Part shown: one piece after another, positions 24,843-34,648 of the stretch
Layout: the number at the start of each line of letters is the position of its first letter
How positions within the stretch are numbered: the first letter of the stretch is position 1
Source: Bacteroidota bacterium
Lineage (GTDB): Bacteria; Bacteroidota; Bacteroidia; Bacteroidales; JAAAOM01
DNA length: 64,000 bases
Assembly (NCBI GenBank): GCA_009908855.1
Contig: JAAAOM010000037.1
Span: 1 to 64,000 of the forward strand
Reading direction: 5' to 3'
Notes under the pieces: model-generated
The model's input: only the letters and a program-made list of their open reading frames with translations
Told to the model about the DNA's origin: nothing
Databases searched by the model: none
Translations under genes and position numbers: made by a program

Positions 24843-27800
24843 TTATAATGTCAGGTTTAAAGATATTCCATAGCTTCTGACAGACGGAAGCTGTGTGCTT
24901 TCATAACCATGTACAAATATACCATTACGCACTGAATAGGTTTCGGGATCGATAGTTGGTACTTCAGAAAACAATAATAGGTTTCTTCCTATTATGGATA
25001 TGCTGGCACCTTCGATCCGAAGATTTTGAATGGCTGTATTTGGCAATCGATAGGTTAATTTCAGTTCCCGTAATTTTACATAAGTGGCATCAAATGTTGC
25101 AGCCTCCACATTATCGCGATTAAACCCGTTACCATAATAGCGATAAAAATAATCCCTTACAGGAACTTCAACCGTATTGGGTACAAGCTCACCCGATTCA
25201 TTGTACATAACACCGGGTCCGACTACACCACCTTCATCAACAGATGTATAAACAGGCTCACCATTTGAATCGTAGCTGATATCATAAATCACTCTGCCGT
25301 CCAATGTGCTCATATCAAGGTTTGGATCGTCGTTATTGGTAATTGTACCCCCTGTGTTATTCATAGCGTGCGAACGTGAATAAATTTTACCACCGATCTG
25401 GCCATCAAAAAGAATATTAAAGGTCCAGTTATTGTAACTGAATGTATTTTGCCACCCAATTCGCATGTCTGGTTGATAGGAACCGGCTGTTACTTTATCC
25501 TCAGTTAATACAGGCAAGCCATCTTCATGGATGATATTACCGGCATTATCACGTAAGAAACCCAATCCGCGTATTAATCCCAGTGGTTCGCCTTCTACAG
25601 CAACCAGTTCCATATCCGCTGACCCTTCATCTCCCGGATAAACATCAGCAACAATCGGATAATTTTTTTCTACTCCTGCAGGCAATGTTTCAACAATGGC
25701 TTTGTTATGACCAACATTTAATGAACTAACCCATTCAAAATTTGATGTTTCAACAGGTTTACCATAGAGTTGAACTTCAACACCTGTATTGCTTATTTCA
25801 CCTGCATTGGCTAAACGTGTGGCTTTACCTGTTGATATGGCAACGGGTAAATAAATGATCTGATTACTGGAAAGCATATCATAAAAGGTAATATCTGTAC
25901 CCAGTCGGCCATTAAAAAATCGTGCATCCAGTCCGACTTCAAAAGAACTGGTACGTTCAGGTTTCAAATCACGAAATGCGGCAAATGAGCTTACATTGAA
26001 TGCCGGGGTGCTACCCCAAAGTGGTTCGGGTTCATAATAGTTATCCAATAAATAAGGATCGGTATCATTACCAACTTCAGCGTATGCTGTGCGTACTTTT
26101 AAAAAGGACAGTGCAGATATCGTTGAAAGATCCATTTTTTCGGAAAGTATGGCACTCAATGATACGGATGGATAGAAATAGGAATTAAAACCATCCTCCG
26201 TTTTCAATGTACTTGACCAGTCATTGCGTGCGGTAAAATCTAAATAAATAAAATTCTGAATTCCCAACGAGGCCATTCCGAATAAACTTCTTATTCCTTT
26301 TTCGGCATGCGGATTATCAACCAATATATCGGAACGGTTATTGGTAAGTGTAAATAAATCGGGCTGTAATAACTGCGGATTATTGGCAATTAGCTGGTTG
26401 CTCCGTTGCATCATAAGATTACCACCACCTTTCAAATCCAGCGCTAAATTATCTGTTTCAGAAAACAATGTGTAGGATAGTAATGCCTCGGCATTGGTTT
26501 CGGTAAATGATATTTCATCCTCGCGATAGCTGCCAAATGGGACACCTTTGGTTGACGTTGCTCTTCGGTATTGACGTTGCTCATCTTTATTGTCAATACC
26601 AAAACGTATACGAATATTGAAATCTGTATTGAAATGATAAAGCGCATCAGCATTACCAATTAATCTACTTTCCTGAAAGGAATTGGTATTTTCATTCACA
26701 ATAAACCAGGGATTGTTTCCCCATAATTCTTCCACATAGCTTTGTTGTTCGCCTTCCCGACCTTCTTTCCAATAATCTTTCAGTTCATTCATCTCAACCT
26801 GCCGCGGGAACCACAACCATGTGTACATAATTGAACTGCTTTCATCATATCCGGCATTGGGTACGTTATCGGATCCACTGTTCACATACATGGCATTACC
26901 GCGTAATTCCAACCGACCGTCAAATAATGTCTTACCCATTGTTGAGTACACTGTATTTCGCTCGAGATTTGTGTTTGGTACAATACCCCGTCGGTATAGA
27001 TTTGTATAGGACAAACGGAAATCTGAATTACTCGTGGAATTACTGATAGCCACATTATTGGTTGTAACTACCCCGGTTTGAAAAAAGTCCCTTACATTGC
27101 CTTCTGCTGGTGTAAACGGAACCGGTTCGCCATTTGAATTCCATTGCTTGATAAGATCACCATTCATTCGGGGCCCCCAATTTTCTCCAAATGCATCATA
27201 ATAATCACCGGTATAAGTGGTTCCGTCATTATAACTAAATTTTCCATATCCGCCAAAACCATACTCATTTTGATAATCAGGCAATTTAAGGGGTGTTTCT
27301 ATTGATGTAGAGCTATTTAATTCCACACCCCAACCTTTGGTTGCTTTTCCTTTTTTGGTGGTAATAAGCACAACACCCTTGGCAGCACGAGAACCATATA
27401 ATGCTGCAGCTGCCGGGCCTTTTAATATGGATACATTATCAATATCATGCGCATTTACAATTTGTGCCGCATTACCAAAATCGATGGTAGTAGATCCGTT
27501 TATCCCATCTCCCGGACTGTAGAGCCCATTGCTAATTGGTACACCATTTACAACAAACAATGCCTGATTTTGGCCTGTAAGAGAAGTTTCTCCTCGTATA
27601 ATAATGTTTGATGATGAGGTAGGACCAGAAGAATTGTTGGTGATATGAACACCTGCAATTTTACCCGATAGGTTGTTGATCACATTGGTTGATTGTACAG
27701 CTGCAACTTCACGAGCATCAAGTTTTTGAACTGCATAGCCAAGTGCTTTTTCATCCCGCTCAATACCCAGTGCTGTAACCACCACTTCGGCAATTTCAGC

Positions 27801-28112
27801 TCCTTCACTAAGAGTAATATCAAGGTGTTTGGCATTTACAATGTTTAGCTCGGTCGATTCGTATCCGATATAGGAGACAACAATGGTCTCATCGTCAGAT
27901 TCAACCTCCAGGCTAAATTCGCCATTAACATCCGTCACAGTACCTTTTAAGGTGTTTTTAACTTTAATATTAGCACCGATGAGAGGCGTTTTGTTTTCAT
28001 CTACAACTTTGCCTGTTATGGTTCGACTTTCCTGTGTATAGGCAGTTTGCCAAACAAACAATAGTAGAAAGAGAATTGTTAACGGTTTACATTTCAGGTT
28101 TAATTTTCTCAT
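24843..28112 (-). CDS. SusC/RagA-family TonB-linked outer-membrane transporter
   Basis: A 1089-aa protein with signal peptide 'LTILFLLLFVWQTAYTQ', then a carboxypeptidase-regulatory-like domain (about 30-105: 'ITGKVVDENKTPLIGANIKV'). The plug domain (about 115-240) carries 'NIIIRGETSLTGQNQALFVV', 'GPAAAALYGSRAAKGVVLIT' and 'TKKG', all SusC signatures. A long 22-strand barrel with many aromatic-rich segments follows. It imports large nutrients energised by TonB. It precedes susD and has a recognisable promoter about 220 bp upstream. No sigma/anti-sigma pair, hybrid two-component system or glycoside hydrolase is attached, so the substrate cannot be inferred from neighbours. Confidence 0.94.
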   Translation of the reverse strand: MRKLNLKCKPLTILFLLLFVWQTAYTQESRTITGKVVDENKTPLIGANIKVKNTLKGTVTDVNGEFSLEVESDDETIVVSYIGYESTELNIVNAKHLDITLSEGAEIAEVVVTALGIERDEKALGYAVQKLDAREVAAVQSTNVINNLSGKIAGVHITNNSSGPTSSSNIIIRGETSLTGQNQALFVVNGVPISNGLYSPGDGINGSTTIDFGNAAQIVNAHDIDNVSILKGPAAAALYGSRAAKGVVLITTKKGKATKGWGVELNSSTSIETPLKLPDYQNEYGFGGYGKFSYNDGTTYTGDYYDAFGENWGPRMNGDLIKQWNSNGEPVPFTPAEGNVRDFFQTGVVTTNNVAISNSTSNSDFRLSYTNLYRRGIVPNTNLERNTVYSTMGKTLFDGRLELRGNAMYVNSGSDNVPNAGYDESSSIMYTWLWFPRQVEMNELKDYWKEGREGEQQSYVEELWGNNPWFIVNENTNSFQESRLIGNADALYHFNTDFNIRIRFGIDNKDEQRQYRRATSTKGVPFGSYREDEISFTETNAEALLSYTLFSETDNLALDLKGGGNLMMQRSNQLIANNPQLLQPDLFTLTNNRSDILVDNPHAEKGIRSLFGMASLGIQNFIYLDFTARNDWSSTLKTEDGFNSYFYPSVSLSAILSEKMDLSTISALSFLKVRTAYAEVGNDTDPYLLDNYYEPEPLWGSTPAFNVSSFAAFRDLKPERTSSFEVGLDARFFNGRLGTDITFYDMLSSNQIIYLPVAISTGKATRLANAGEISNTGVEVQLYGKPVETSNFEWVSSLNVGHNKAIVETLPAGVEKNYPIVADVYPGDEGSADMELVAVEGEPLGLIRGLGFLRDNAGNIIHEDGLPVLTEDKVTAGSYQPDMRIGWQNTFSYNNWTFNILFDGQIGGKIYSRSHAMNNTGGTITNNDDPNLDMSTLDGRVIYDISYDSNGEPVYTSVDEGGVVGPGVMYNESGELVPNTVEVPVRDYFYRYYGNGFNRDNVEAATFDATYVKLRELKLTYRLPNTAIQNLRIEGASISIIGRNLLLFSEVPTIDPETYSVRNGIFVHGYESTQLPSVRSYGISLNLTL

Positions 28113-28332
28113 AAATGTTATGTTTAATTAAAGAATTATTAAAACAATAAAATGTACAGACATTATATCTGTAATGGTGGTGTGTAATGACTTAATCCGG
28201 TAAGATACTGAATCGTATATCTATTTCGGAGGAATTAATTTGGAAGGAATGTTGATAAAAATCAATTTCCCTGCGTAAACACGAATGTTTATTGCTTGAT
28301 ATAATTTAGATACTTTGAACATCATTTGCGCA

Positions 28333-28364
28333 CAAAGGTAGGATGTAGTCAGCCCAGACCCAAA
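28333..28364 (-). promoter_or_regulatory. Bacteroidota-type promoter of the susCD operon
   Basis: On the minus strand TTTG (28364-28361), a 20-base spacer and TACCTTTG (28340-28333) reproduce the -33/-7 consensus TTTG-N19..21-TAnnTTTG. Transcription would start near 28326, leaving a leader of about 210 bases before susC. That leader contains a small hairpin (ACAGA/TCTGT, 28155-28171). The rest of 28113-28511 holds no gene. Confidence 0.65.
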
Positions 28365-28511
28365 TAATATAAAAAATGTTTAATGTAATTATTTATTTAT
28401 GAGCTAAATAGGATTCTTATTTATAATGAATTTACATACAAGGTTTTGCAACAGACCCAAAAATCGCAAGAAATGATTTAATAATCCCGATTCCTGTCAG
28501 GAAACGTTAAG

Positions 28512-28745
28512 TTATTTCCTTTTAAGCGGTTTCAGCAGATAATCCAGCCCGTTTAGCTTGATTTCGTATAGCGTAGCTAACTGCATACCTAGTTTTCCTT
28601 TCGGAAATCCTTTGCGTGCAAACCATTCCAAATAATAAACCGGTATATCGCATAGCAACACATCCTTGTATTTGCCATAAGGCATTTTAACGGAAACAAG
28701 TTCCTTTAATATTTCGGGGTCAATACCCTGATTCTCGAAATTCAT
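28512..28745 (-). CDS. DUF3820 family protein
   Basis: A 77-aa protein with the DUF3820 pattern 'MPYGKYKDVLLCDIPVYYLE' and 'WFARKGFPKGKLGMQLATLY'. Members are small proteins of unknown biochemistry; some have been labelled as putative quorum-sensing-regulated virulence factors. The gene starts three bases after the arfB stop, so the two are co-transcribed. No catalytic residues or membrane segment are apparent. Confidence 0.85.
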   Translation of the reverse strand: MNFENQGIDPEILKELVSVKMPYGKYKDVLLCDIPVYYLEWFARKGFPKGKLGMQLATLYEIKLNGLDYLLKPLKRK

Positions 28746-28748
28746 ACA

Positions 28749-29159
28749 TTAAAAATCGGGTTTTTTCCGATATTGTTTCTTTTCAGATTGATGTTTTTTC
28801 TTTTCTATGCGCTTCTCCTTTGCGGCCTTGGTCGGTTTGGTTTTAATACGGGGCTTTTTAGGAGCCAGGGCAGTTTCTAAATGTCGGTAAAATTTTTCAA
28901 TCACATTGTCCCGATTCCTGAATTGTGAACGTGTTTGTTCAGAAGTAATAATCAGCTCACCTTCATGGGTGATTTTATTCCCCAAATTTTCGATAAGTCT
29001 ATTCTTTTCCGCTTGTGATAAACATTCTGATTCAAAAATATTAAACCGTAATTCCACTTTGGAATTTACTTTATTCACATGTTGTCCTCCGGCACCGCTG
29101 CTTCGTGCGGTATGAAAAGTCCATTCCTTTGAAAAATCACGGTTTCTTATTGGCTCCAT
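28749..29159 (-). CDS. arfB: Alternative ribosome-rescue factor ArfB (YaeJ)
   Basis: A 136-aa stand-alone class I release-factor catalytic domain. 'SSGAGGQHVNKVNSKVEL' includes the GGQ tripeptide that drives peptidyl-tRNA hydrolysis. The C-terminal third is a Lys/Arg-rich tail ('PKKPRIKTKPTKAAKEKR') that in ArfB occupies the empty mRNA channel of stalled ribosomes. No codon-recognition domain is present, which separates it from PrfA/PrfB. It rescues ribosomes on truncated mRNA independently of tmRNA. It leads a two-gene operon with DUF3820. Confidence 0.93.
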   Translation of the reverse strand: MEPIRNRDFSKEWTFHTARSSGAGGQHVNKVNSKVELRFNIFESECLSQAEKNRLIENLGNKITHEGELIITSEQTRSQFRNRDNVIEKFYRHLETALAPKKPRIKTKPTKAAKEKRIEKKKHQSEKKQYRKKPDF

Positions 29160-29186
29160 AACTTTGCTATATGAGATGCTAAAATA

Positions 29187-29215
29187 AAAAAGCCCTCCGA
29201 TAACGGAAGGCTTTT
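29187..29215. terminator. Intrinsic terminator of the MBG-repeat gene region
   Basis: AGCCCTCCG (29191-29199) pairs with CGGAAGGCT (29203-29211, one G:T pair) over a short loop. A's precede and T's follow, so it can work in both directions. It mainly lies downstream of the minus-strand gene ending at 29237. Confidence 0.75.
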
Positions 29216-29236
29216 ATCTATAAATTTGTATAATAT

Positions 29237-32200
29237 CTATTTCTTGATGAACTTATGAATCTTTAATGTTTCTTCATCCTGTCCGATTAAATGTAACAGA
29301 TACAACCCTTCTTTTAATTCGGTAACATCAATTTTCAATTGATTTGTTTCCAATACTTTATTACCGGCTACTGAAAATATTTCGATGGATGCAATTTTAA
29401 GGTTTGATTCAAGGAAAAGGATATTTTCAACCGGATTGGGATATATAAGAATATAATCGGTAAGGCTGTTATTAACGTCTGTACCTCCCATTATCTGAAG
29501 TTCCTGAGTTACATCCTCAGCTGCCTGATAATTCTCATTACCTGCCTGACTGGCTGTTATAGTTGTACTTCCTTTTCCAACAATAATAACGGTATTGCTA
29601 TCAATGGTTGCAACCTCGGTATCTGAGCTTGAATAGCTTACTTCCAGTCCTGATGAAGCAGTTGCTGTCAGGGTGAAATCATCATCACCTACATTAACAG
29701 GGTCTAATGCCGCGAATGTAATGGTTTGTGTGGCTTTTGTTATAGCCAGCGTGCCATTGATATAGATGAAGCTATAATTGTCATCATAACCTCCTGCAAC
29801 CACAATGTCAACATCGCCAACGGCTGTAGTTTGTGTAGCTGAAGTTGATAAATCAGGTAATGTATCCAGATCAGCCTCGGAATCGGCATTCACAAATCCT
29901 GCGTAAGACATTGATAGTTCAGGATTTTCATCTCCAAAGGATTTTGACTTATCCCCGGCTGTTACGGTAAGAACTGCTTTGCTTACGGTAAAGGACTGCT
30001 CAACATCAGGTGCGGCTATGTAATTATCACTTCCGGATTGAGAAGCTGTTATGGTAACATTACCCGCTCCTGTAATGGTTACTTCGTTTCCGTTAATAGT
30101 AGCCACATTGGTGTTGGAGCTACTAAAGGTAACATTCAGTCCTGAAGAAGCGGTAGCTGACAGAATGAATGCCGGATCACCATACGTTTTGTCAGAAAGT
30201 GCATTAAATGTAATGGTTTGTTCTTCTTTTCCAACGGTGAGTGTACCTTCAACATAAGTAAATTCATAGTTATCATCGGCAGCACCCATAATGGTAATAG
30301 TATACTCACCATTTCCTGATTCGATTGTTGCAGTTGTTGAAGCAGATGGTAATGCATCCAACACACTTTCATCATCATCATTAACAAAACCGCTATATGT
30401 AAAGGTTAACTCAGGATTAGGATTACCGTATTTACGGGCCTTATCATCCGCTGTTACGGTTAACATGGCTTTGGTAATGGTTAGTGTACCATTGTTATTG
30501 ACAAAATCATAATTCTCATCTACACCACCAGCCAGATTGATTGGCTCAGTGCCCACCTGGCTATTTTCATCCGCGGGAGAAGTAGCTGTTGGTTCTGTAT
30601 CAATAACTCCGGCATCATCGTCATTGACAAAGCCTGCATAAGAAACTGTAAATATCGGATTCATGTCACCATATGTCTTGATTTTGTCATCAGCCGTGGC
30701 TGTTAGCAAAGCTTTGTTAATAGTGAGCGAAGCATTGTTATAAACAAAATCATAGTTATTGTCTGAGCCTCCTGAAACTGATATAACAGAGGTTCCGGCC
30801 GGTGTAGAAGGAGTTGCTGTTGATTCAGCAACCGGTTCGGTATCAAGAACACTTGCATCATCGCTGTTTACAAATCCACTATAAACAAAGGTAAATGCAG
30901 GGTTTGCTTCACCATATGTTTTGGATTTGTCATCAGCTGTTACTGTTAGCGTTGCTTTATTGATTGTAATTGTACCGTTGACTGTTGTTATATCGTAATT
31001 ATCATCACTACCACTTGTCAGGGTAATGTCGTAGTTACCGGCATCACTTGATGCAACTGCACTTGTTGATGCCATAGGTGGTGTATCAAGATCACCTTCT
31101 GTATCAGCATTTACAAAGCCACTGTAAGAAATGGATAATGCAGGATTGGCCTCTCCGTACGTTTTGCTTTGGTCATCAGCAGTAGCTGTAAGAGATGCTT
31201 TTGTAATGGTTAATTCACCTGGCACCGGATTAAATTCATAATTATTATCAGCACCGCCGCTTATAGTGATGGGGATGGTTCCAACCGGTGTTGTTTCATT
31301 TGCTGTTGATTCAGCTGTTGGTTCGGTGTCGATTACGCCGGCATCATCGCTGTTTACAAAACCACTGTAAACAAAAGTGAATACGGGGTTCGCATTGCCA
31401 TAGGTTTTGGTTTGGTCATCAGCGGTTACCGTAAGCGTTGCCTTCTCAACGGTTAATGTTCCGTTGGCTGGCGTAATATCGTAATTATCGTCAGTTCCAC
31501 CTGAGACAGTGATGTCATAAGTGCCTGCATCACTGGTAACCACTGCCTCAGATGAAGCCGTTGGTTCGGTATCGATAACACCTGCATCCTCACCATTAAC
31601 AAAACCGTCGTAGGCGATTGTAAATATCGGATTTGCATCGCCATAAGTTTTGGTTTTATCCTCGGCGGTTGCTGTTAAAGTAGCTTTATTAATAGTTAAT
31701 TCACCTTCTTCAAGAATAAAATTGTAATTATTGTCACTTCCTCCTGCTAACGTAATAACTGCAGTTCCGACAGGAGTTGTTTCGTTTGCCGTTGATCCTG
31801 CCGTTGGTTCTGTATCAATATCATCGGAGACATCATCGCCTATAAATCCTGTGTATGAAATAGTAAATACGGGATTTGCATCACCGTAGGTTTTGGACAT
31901 GTCATCGGCAGTAGCGGTCAAATCTGCTTTATTAACGGTAAATGCACCATCTTCATAACTAAAACTATAATTGTTATCGCTGGCTCCTGACACAGTGATA
32001 TCATAATTACCTGCTCCGGTTGTGGGACCAACACTTGTATTTGGTGTAGGCTGCGTATCAAGATCATTTACATCATCATCATTTTTAAATCCTGAATAAG
32101 CAATAGTTAAAGCCGGATTAGCCTCTCCGTATGTTTTCGATTTGTTTTCTGCTGTCACGGTAAGCATTGCTTTTGTAATACTCAATGTGCCGTCGAAATA

Positions 32201-34240
32201 GGAAAAATCATAGTTGTTGTCATTCCCCCCGGCCACGGTTATATCTTCATCGCCAACCGGTGTTGTTGCTATGGCCGTTGATGTCGCATCAGGAGGGTTG
32301 TCCAGATCCGATGCATCATCATCATTTTTGAAACCGCTGTATGAAACAGTAAATGCCGGATTGGGCTCGCCATATTCACGGCTTTTATCATCCGCAGTCG
32401 CTGAAAGAGTAGCTTTTGTAATGGTTAATGTACCGGTTCCAATACTGAAATCATAATTATCATCACTCCCCCCTGAACCCGTTATATCTTCTGTACCAAC
32501 ATCCGTAGTTTCATCAGCAACCGATGCACCTTCAGGCTCATCATCGATGTCGCCGGCATCATCGCTGCCTACAAATCCTGTGTAAGTAAATGTGAATACA
32601 GGATTCGCATCACCATACGTCTTTGTCTTATCTTCAGGTGTTGCCGTCAATGTTTTCTTTTCAACAATTAAATCCCGATCTACTTCCGGAGCGGCATAAT
32701 AGTCATCATCTCCGGCCTGTGAAGCAGTAATAGTGGTTGTTCCTGCGCCAACTACGGTTATTGTATTACCTGAAACAGTGGCAACAGAAGGGTCTGAACT
32801 ACTAAAAGACACAGATAATCCGGATGATGCTGATGCAGATATTGTATAATCAGCATCTCCATAAGTTTTATTGCTTAAAGCGCCAAAAGTGATTGTCTGA
32901 TTTTGTTTCGGTGTACCACCAAATTCATAAGCACCAATATCTATTGTTCCGTTATGATACATACCACGCTGATCCCGGTCGGGAATAGAAACTGTGCCGT
33001 TGTCAGAACTATTTCCCGCATCAATGGCAACACTACCGATTGATAATGCAAGGGTTTGTGGGCCATATTTGGTTGAATTGTCGGCCAATGAACCGGCAAT
33101 ATTTAGATTTGATTGATCACCATCAATGTCACCGGTACCACCCAGGGTAGCTGAATTAAAGCTGGAACTTGCTGTATCGCCGGCAGTTACTGTTTCATAA
33201 TATTCAACAAGGTTATAGCCATTGGTAGTTAATGTTCCATTATAATTACTTATATCCAGGTCATTGTAATTAGATCTGGTATTATTGGCGATAAGGTTGT
33301 TTTTTAATATAAGTTCCTTGTATGCAACCATTACTGCACCTGATGCACGATACCGGTCCCAGCCGGTTGTGGGATAGGCATCTACACCCTGTGTATTATT
33401 ATTACCCACAATTGTATTATTTGTAAATACGGCATTGGCATAAAGACTATACCATGCTGCACCCCATTCATTTGTGGAGTTTTCCGTAAATGTACAATTG
33501 GTAACTTCATGGTAAACAGCATCATTCGTATGATTTATATGAATACCACCCACTCCTGATGCAGAATTATCATGAATGGTTGAATTGGTAAGCGTTAGTT
33601 TACCCATTGATTTGGGTGGTGTAGCATTACCCTGATATGCAATGGCACCTCCAAATTTATGGCAATCGTTATGCGAAATGGTGGATTTGTCAATGGTCAG
33701 ATCACCGTATCCGTTCACAAAAATACCACCACCAGCTCCATTTATAGTTGAATGTATACGGTTTTCGGTAATTACACCACGGGTGATCGTTAAGTCACCA
33801 TAAGCTTTTATACCTCCACCTCCATCACTGCCGGATGTTAATGAAAGGTTTCCATATCTTACAGTTAAGTCTTCCAATGTTAGCGAGGCAGTGCTATCTA
33901 CTGTGAATACACGTTGATTAACAGTACCGTCAGCATAACTACTACCGGCCTGGATGAAAGTATTATAAACCCCCTCACCAATTATGGTGATAGCCTTGTC
34001 GATTTCAATACCAAATGTGTCAATACCTTCGCCCTGAAAAGTTCCGGAAATGTAGAGAACATCACCGCTTGAAACTTGCGATAACGCATGTGTTATAGTT
34101 TTCCATTCGTTGCCAGGTGAACCGTCACCGGAACCATCATCCCCTGATGAACTATCCACATAGTAATCTGCTGCTAAACTAAATGCACTTATACTTATGG
34201 TTAAAGCAACCAATAAAATAAATCGTAGTTTTGTTTTCAT
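29237..34240 (-). CDS. Secreted beta-helix / MBG-repeat protein with T9SS sorting domain
   Basis: About 1667 aa from ATG 34240, which gives the signal peptide 'FILLVALTISISAFSLAA'. Residues about 25-440 form a right-handed parallel beta-helix of the choice-of-anchor type ('DLTITRGVITEN', 'KLTLTNSTIHDN', ending 'DQRGMYHNGTIDIGAYEF'). Then come 11 MBG/YDG repeats, each opening with a variant of 'KTYGDANPxFTxxYxGF', plus three Ig-like repeats opening with 'QTITFxAL'. The C-terminal 75 aa ('ILIYPNPVENILFLE' ... 'LHLIGQDEETLKIHKFIKK') are a type A T9SS sorting signal. It should be exported to the surface or medium. Adhesion or polysaccharide binding is likely, but no catalytic residues are seen. 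Confidence 0.87.
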   Translation of the reverse strand: MKTKLRFILLVALTISISAFSLAADYYVDSSSGDDGSGDGSPGNEWKTITHALSQVSSGDVLYISGTFQGEGIDTFGIEIDKAITIIGEGVYNTFIQAGSSYADGTVNQRVFTVDSTASLTLEDLTVRYGNLSLTSGSDGGGGIKAYGDLTITRGVITENRIHSTINGAGGGIFVNGYGDLTIDKSTISHNDCHKFGGAIAYQGNATPPKSMGKLTLTNSTIHDNSASGVGGIHINHTNDAVYHEVTNCTFTENSTNEWGAAWYSLYANAVFTNNTIVGNNNTQGVDAYPTTGWDRYRASGAVMVAYKELILKNNLIANNTRSNYNDLDISNYNGTLTTNGYNLVEYYETVTAGDTASSSFNSATLGGTGDIDGDQSNLNIAGSLADNSTKYGPQTLALSIGSVAIDAGNSSDNGTVSIPDRDQRGMYHNGTIDIGAYEFGGTPKQNQTITFGALSNKTYGDADYTISASASSGLSVSFSSSDPSVATVSGNTITVVGAGTTTITASQAGDDDYYAAPEVDRDLIVEKKTLTATPEDKTKTYGDANPVFTFTYTGFVGSDDAGDIDDEPEGASVADETTDVGTEDITGSGGSDDNYDFSIGTGTLTITKATLSATADDKSREYGEPNPAFTVSYSGFKNDDDASDLDNPPDATSTAIATTPVGDEDITVAGGNDNNYDFSYFDGTLSITKAMLTVTAENKSKTYGEANPALTIAYSGFKNDDDVNDLDTQPTPNTSVGPTTGAGNYDITVSGASDNNYSFSYEDGAFTVNKADLTATADDMSKTYGDANPVFTISYTGFIGDDVSDDIDTEPTAGSTANETTPVGTAVITLAGGSDNNYNFILEEGELTINKATLTATAEDKTKTYGDANPIFTIAYDGFVNGEDAGVIDTEPTASSEAVVTSDAGTYDITVSGGTDDNYDITPANGTLTVEKATLTVTADDQTKTYGNANPVFTFVYSGFVNSDDAGVIDTEPTAESTANETTPVGTIPITISGGADNNYEFNPVPGELTITKASLTATADDQSKTYGEANPALSISYSGFVNADTEGDLDTPPMASTSAVASSDAGNYDITLTSGSDDNYDITTVNGTITINKATLTVTADDKSKTYGEANPAFTFVYSGFVNSDDASVLDTEPVAESTATPSTPAGTSVISVSGGSDNNYDFVYNNASLTINKALLTATADDKIKTYGDMNPIFTVSYAGFVNDDDAGVIDTEPTATSPADENSQVGTEPINLAGGVDENYDFVNNNGTLTITKAMLTVTADDKARKYGNPNPELTFTYSGFVNDDDESVLDALPSASTTATIESGNGEYTITIMGAADDNYEFTYVEGTLTVGKEEQTITFNALSDKTYGDPAFILSATASSGLNVTFSSSNTNVATINGNEVTITGAGNVTITASQSGSDNYIAAPDVEQSFTVSKAVLTVTAGDKSKSFGDENPELSMSYAGFVNADSEADLDTLPDLSTSATQTTAVGDVDIVVAGGYDDNYSFIYINGTLAITKATQTITFAALDPVNVGDDDFTLTATASSGLEVSYSSSDTEVATIDSNTVIIVGKGSTTITASQAGNENYQAAEDVTQELQIMGGTDVNNSLTDYILIYPNPVENILFLESNLKIASIEIFSVAGNKVLETNQLKIDVTELKEGLYLLHLIGQDEETLKIHKFIKK

Positions 34241-34648
34241 AATGGTTTTAATTTGGAGTAAGAATGAATGATTATTTATTCTCATAAGTTTGATAAAAGT
34301 ATATTGTTATAGTTTTTCCCGGTCCTTTTACATTATCTAACTAACAAAGGTTATAAATCTTTTTTTAATTATCGAAAGCTTTTGACGAATCTATAAAGAC
34401 TTTTGACTGAGACAAAAAAAATAAAATATATGAAAGCACATACACTTGTACAAGAATAATAATTTTAAGCTAATTTAAAAATGTTGTGAAGTATTTGGAC
34501 CTTTTACAATAAACCGCAACCTGTTAAATTATTGTAACATACAGTTTAATAATATTTTACAATAGAATATACTGAATAGAATTTACTGGTAATTAAGCGG
34601 TGAATTTAAAACACTGAATAGTTATTATTTAGAAATGAAAATAAAATT
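34241..34648. other. AT-rich intergenic region
   Basis: No gene is visible. The right part follows the stop of the minus-strand SGNH gene and the left part is the leader of the MBG-repeat gene. I find no exact TAnnTTTG element and no strong terminator. Confidence 0.4.

Noticed and set aside
29800-32700. Regularly spaced repeats that might suggest a CRISPR array or satellite DNA
   Set aside because: They are in-frame protein repeats (MBG domains) with diverged DNA sequence and a period of about 240 bp, so not CRISPR.
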